Of a DNA stretch of 64,000 nucleotides, positions 61,301 to 64,000 are shown piece by piece (position 1 is the stretch's first letter; each line of letters begins with the position of its first letter). Position numbers and translations under genes: made by a program. This DNA comes from Ophiodon elongatus. Its lineage: Eukaryota > Chordata > Actinopteri > Perciformes > Hexagrammidae. The notes below the pieces were generated by a model. It ran no database searches and was not told where the DNA came from. It worked only from the letters and a program-made list of their open reading frames with translations. Location: NCBI GenBank assembly GCA_016806645.1, contig JACSYO010000566.1, positions 1,134,001 through 1,198,000 on the forward strand. The letters run 5' to 3'.

Positions 61301-63555
61301 CCAGCTACCCGTCTTTCTTCCTGGGCATCTTGCTGTCTCGCTGCTCTTTCACTGTTGGCCTAATTGCCTTCTCAATACTTGTCAGCCCTGCTGTGCCAAA
61401 TCTAGTCTATCTGCATCCCGTCTGACTGTTTGTCTCAGTAGCTGCTATTTCCTAATTACAAATGTCCGTGTCTGAGTATGAGTTTCTTTTGGCCCGTGCA
61501 TCATGACTTTTTGGTAACCTCTAAAGTCCACCGAATGTGGTTTGGTCCTGAACCAATCACATTCCACCCAGTGCGTCACTGTCTACCAGACACATGAGCA
61601 GTGATCCTCACTCACAGCGTAGGTGCAGTTCTTCTCTTCACTCCGCCATCTTTACGTGCCTGGTCTTTGTATCTGTCAGAGCAGTTTGCGCCTCAGGCTT
61701 GGTCACTTATGAATGTAAGCGCTTTAAATCCATTTTCATTTACAGCTGAAGTGAAATATTATCCATACATTTCATGTGATAGCAGGTGTAATGCCATTCA
61801 TCACTGCCCATGACATACTCGTTCTACTTTAATTTCTTCATAATACAGGCAGTCACTTTGCAATAATGAACACAAAAGATGTCTTACAAAGAAATTCCAA
61901 AGAAAATATTTGTATCTCCAATTCTTTTTTTCCAAATGAACTGAAGGGTTAAGTATTCTATTATGATTTATTTTTTTGTATGAAGAAAAAACCGTTTAAA
62001 ACTCATTGGATTAACTTAAAATGAATTGTCGCAAGTCTAAAAACAGGGCGGATTTTCTTTGCTCATGAAAAGTTGACATTTTGGAGACACATGGTTAGAG
62101 AAACTGTATCAGTGTTTTTTCTGTAAATGTCCTTCTCGCTGTAAATACAAAGCAGCTAAGCTTTTTGTAGAGTTCGTATTTCTCTTTCCGGGGTTAATAG
62201 TTTCCTATTATGTGAAAAGCAAGGGAACGTAAGTGAAAGAAGATGCGTTAAAACACGGCACTATTATAAAGCTTCCTATGGACACTGGGCGCACAGTGGG
62301 CATGTAGCGCAGCCATGATGCAACCAGGCCACTTCCGATAAGACATTCTGGGTAAGCCCCTTAGTGGGTGGGTGCCTCTGAATGGCTTTACTGTCCCTCC
62401 CGCTGCCCTTCACCTCATTGATTTACTATTATGCTTTCTCCAAGGTAAGGGAGAGTCCATTAAAGGGAACCTTCAATTCAGTGTGTATGCATAATGAAAG
62501 CCTCCTGTATGGGCTTCCTGTGTGCGCGGATGGAAACCTTTTCCCTTACATCTGCACTTGTATGGCCATGAATCAGTGGCAAGTCGACTGTTAATGTAAA
62601 ATCAATGTTCCAAATTAACCACGGGACCCTGATCTCTGGTATTTCAGCCCGTTTCTGGACAAGATATGCCCTTGGGCTGAGCGAGGGAGAAAACACGTGC
62701 TGCACTACCGAACATTATAGCACACCCACCTGCACTCATACACACACATCAGACCGAAACAAGTACAAATACATAGAAAAATACGTGCATTTGCAGACGC
62801 AAGCACACGCAACTTTGTCCTCGCGGAGAACGTAAAAAAATAAAACATACCCATGCTCATTAGCATAATGCATGCATAACGCATGCATAACGCTCCACGC
62901 AGGGAAAGAGCACAGATAGGTCCCCTTGTCTAATTCGCATAGTGCTGCATCTATTAAAATTAAGGGAAGGTATCCAGCTTAAGGCTGCCGCTGATAAGGT
63001 CAAAGGCGTAGCGAACACATTCCAACACTCATTTCTCCCCCAACATAATCGCACTCACTCTTGACAAAAATCTGCATAATGTTCCATGTATAGCTGCTAG
63101 CCAGAATGAAAGAGGGAGGCGTGAGGAGGGAGGGATGAGGGATGGTGGTGGGGGGGGTTGGGGGAATGGAGCCAGCGGCATATCCCTCAAAGTCAGAGCC
63201 AAATTGAATCTGCAGGTGCAAATGTGGCATGTGTGCTGCCTCTAAGATGCGCAGCTATCTATATTTATATGAATAATATATGGCTGGTCAAGGGGCCACA
63301 AGCCTGGAGGGAATAAGTTCCTACGGCAGACAAAATCAATCATTATATGCCACTGAAATGCATTCATCGCTGGCTTGGACCTCTTTATTATGATTTCATG
63401 GGGTTTGATATGGGCTTTCTCTTTCTGTTTTCATTCTCTGCTACTCTTCCTCAGCAAAAACAGAAGATATGTCACTTTCAAATGGCCCCCTGGCTTTGTG
63501 TCTATTTAAAGGCTTAGCAGCCCAATGACTGGGCTGATTTGGAGATTGGTCATTT

Positions 63556-63562
<7 letters not shown>

Positions 63563-63592
<30 letters not shown>
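63563..63592 (+). repeat. (AT)n microsatellite
   Basis: Pure AT run immediately before a retroelement-like repeat. Confidence 0.95.
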
Positions 63593-63599
<7 letters not shown>

Positions 63600-63602
63600 A
63601 AT

Positions 63603-63720
63603 ATATATCAGAAGCAGCACTGTTTATTGCCAAGTACGTTACACATACAAGGAATTTGACTTGGTGAAAGGTGCAGAACAATAAACAAAAACAAAAAAGG
63701 TATGTGCATTTACGTGTATA
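63603..63720. repeat. Possible retroelement-derived repeat (TTTATTGCCAAGTACGTT)
   Basis: CAGAAGCAGCACTGTTTATT, GCCAAGTACGTTACACATAC, AAGGAATTTGACTTGGTG and AACAATAAACAAAAAC appear in the order found in a common fish repeat ('tttattgccaagt...acacatacaaggaatttg'). It lies directly after an AT microsatellite and may continue to the window edge. Confidence 0.5.
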
Positions 63721-64000
63721 TTTCTGCACATATATGTATACAGGCAATGGTTGTCCGTCCATGCATGCAAAATCTATGCATAAGTGGCTGCGGCTTCATC
63801 AATGCATGAACACTTGGTTTGGTCTCTTGATACAGCCTCCACAAAGCTTTTCATTAGTGCACTGAGGGCCTATATGTATCAATCCGAATGCAGAACAGAT
63901 GGACGGCACAGCAGTAGTCCTTAGATGTCCTCCCTCTTCTCTGCCCATGTTTGAAACTTCAAAATGTGCATATGTTCCTATCATGTCTAATTCTGATATG

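Larger units (their letters stand above)
54231..63562. other. Non-coding region upstream of lrrn3
   Basis: Lies 5' of lrrn3 and may hold its promoter or enhancers; I could not place a promoter. It contains TA, GA and CA tracts and no recognisable exon. Confidence 0.6.

Noticed and set aside
62865..62892. GCATAATGCAT / GCATAACGCAT near-repeats, considered as a regulatory octamer array
   Set aside because: Three imperfect copies in 28 bp; more easily explained as a short slippage repeat.
1..64000. CRISPR arrays, operons, phage or plasmid features, tRNA, rRNA and U-snRNA genes
   Set aside because: Looked for on both strands by eye; no direct-repeat/spacer pattern, no clustered genes, and no conserved RNA gene boxes were found. 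The genome is a vertebrate's.

Overview
The window looks like nuclear DNA from a bony fish, most likely a spiny-rayed (percomorph) teleost. The reasons are long CA/GT microsatellites, very low gene density, and decayed copies of several interspersed repeats that I recognise from memory as common in percomorph genomes. There is no sign of bacterial, viral or organellar gene organisation: no operons, no runs of real ORFs, no CRISPR array, and I saw no tRNA, rRNA or snRNA gene.

I can support only one protein-coding gene. It is a complete, uninterrupted 709-codon reading frame on the minus strand at 51552-53681, encoding the neuronal leucine-rich-repeat membrane protein LRRN3: signal peptide, LRRNT, about 12 LRRs, LRRCT, one C2-type Ig domain, one fibronectin III domain, one transmembrane helix and a short cytoplasmic tail. 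A plausible small 5'-UTR intron lies just upstream (donor near 54118, acceptor near 53924), and possible polyadenylation signals lie 0.8-1.2 kb downstream. In mammals LRRN3 is nested, in antisense, inside a huge intron of IMMP2L. The 51 kb of exon-free DNA on one side and 10 kb on the other fit that arrangement, with IMMP2L on the plus strand. I found no IMMP2L exon here, so this remains inference.

Layout. 1-15 kb: non-coding DNA with microsatellites at 4.05 and 13.8 kb and repeat relics at 5.9 and 9.4-9.8 kb. 15-19.3 kb: a degraded non-LTR retrotransposon 3' end, a second interspersed repeat, and a 32-bp minisatellite. 21-29.3 kb: microsatellite-rich, with opposed GT and CA tracts, a TCC tract, a G-run cluster and a long purine-rich strand. 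29.9-31.4 kb: two relics of one repeat family in opposite orientations, plus a CpG-rich segment. 38-46.2 kb: the densest cluster of transposon relics, ending with a perfect 66-bp palindrome. 50.4-54.2 kb: the lrrn3 transcription unit. 54.2-64 kb: non-coding DNA with simple repeats and one more retroelement-like relic at the right end.

The genes do not form a working system in this window. It is a single neuronal gene in a large non-coding landscape. The most notable things beyond lrrn3 are the 66-bp palindrome, the minisatellite whose unit resembles a dispersed repeat, the opposed microsatellites, and the recurrent transposon families. I did not find evidence for an undescribed biological system.
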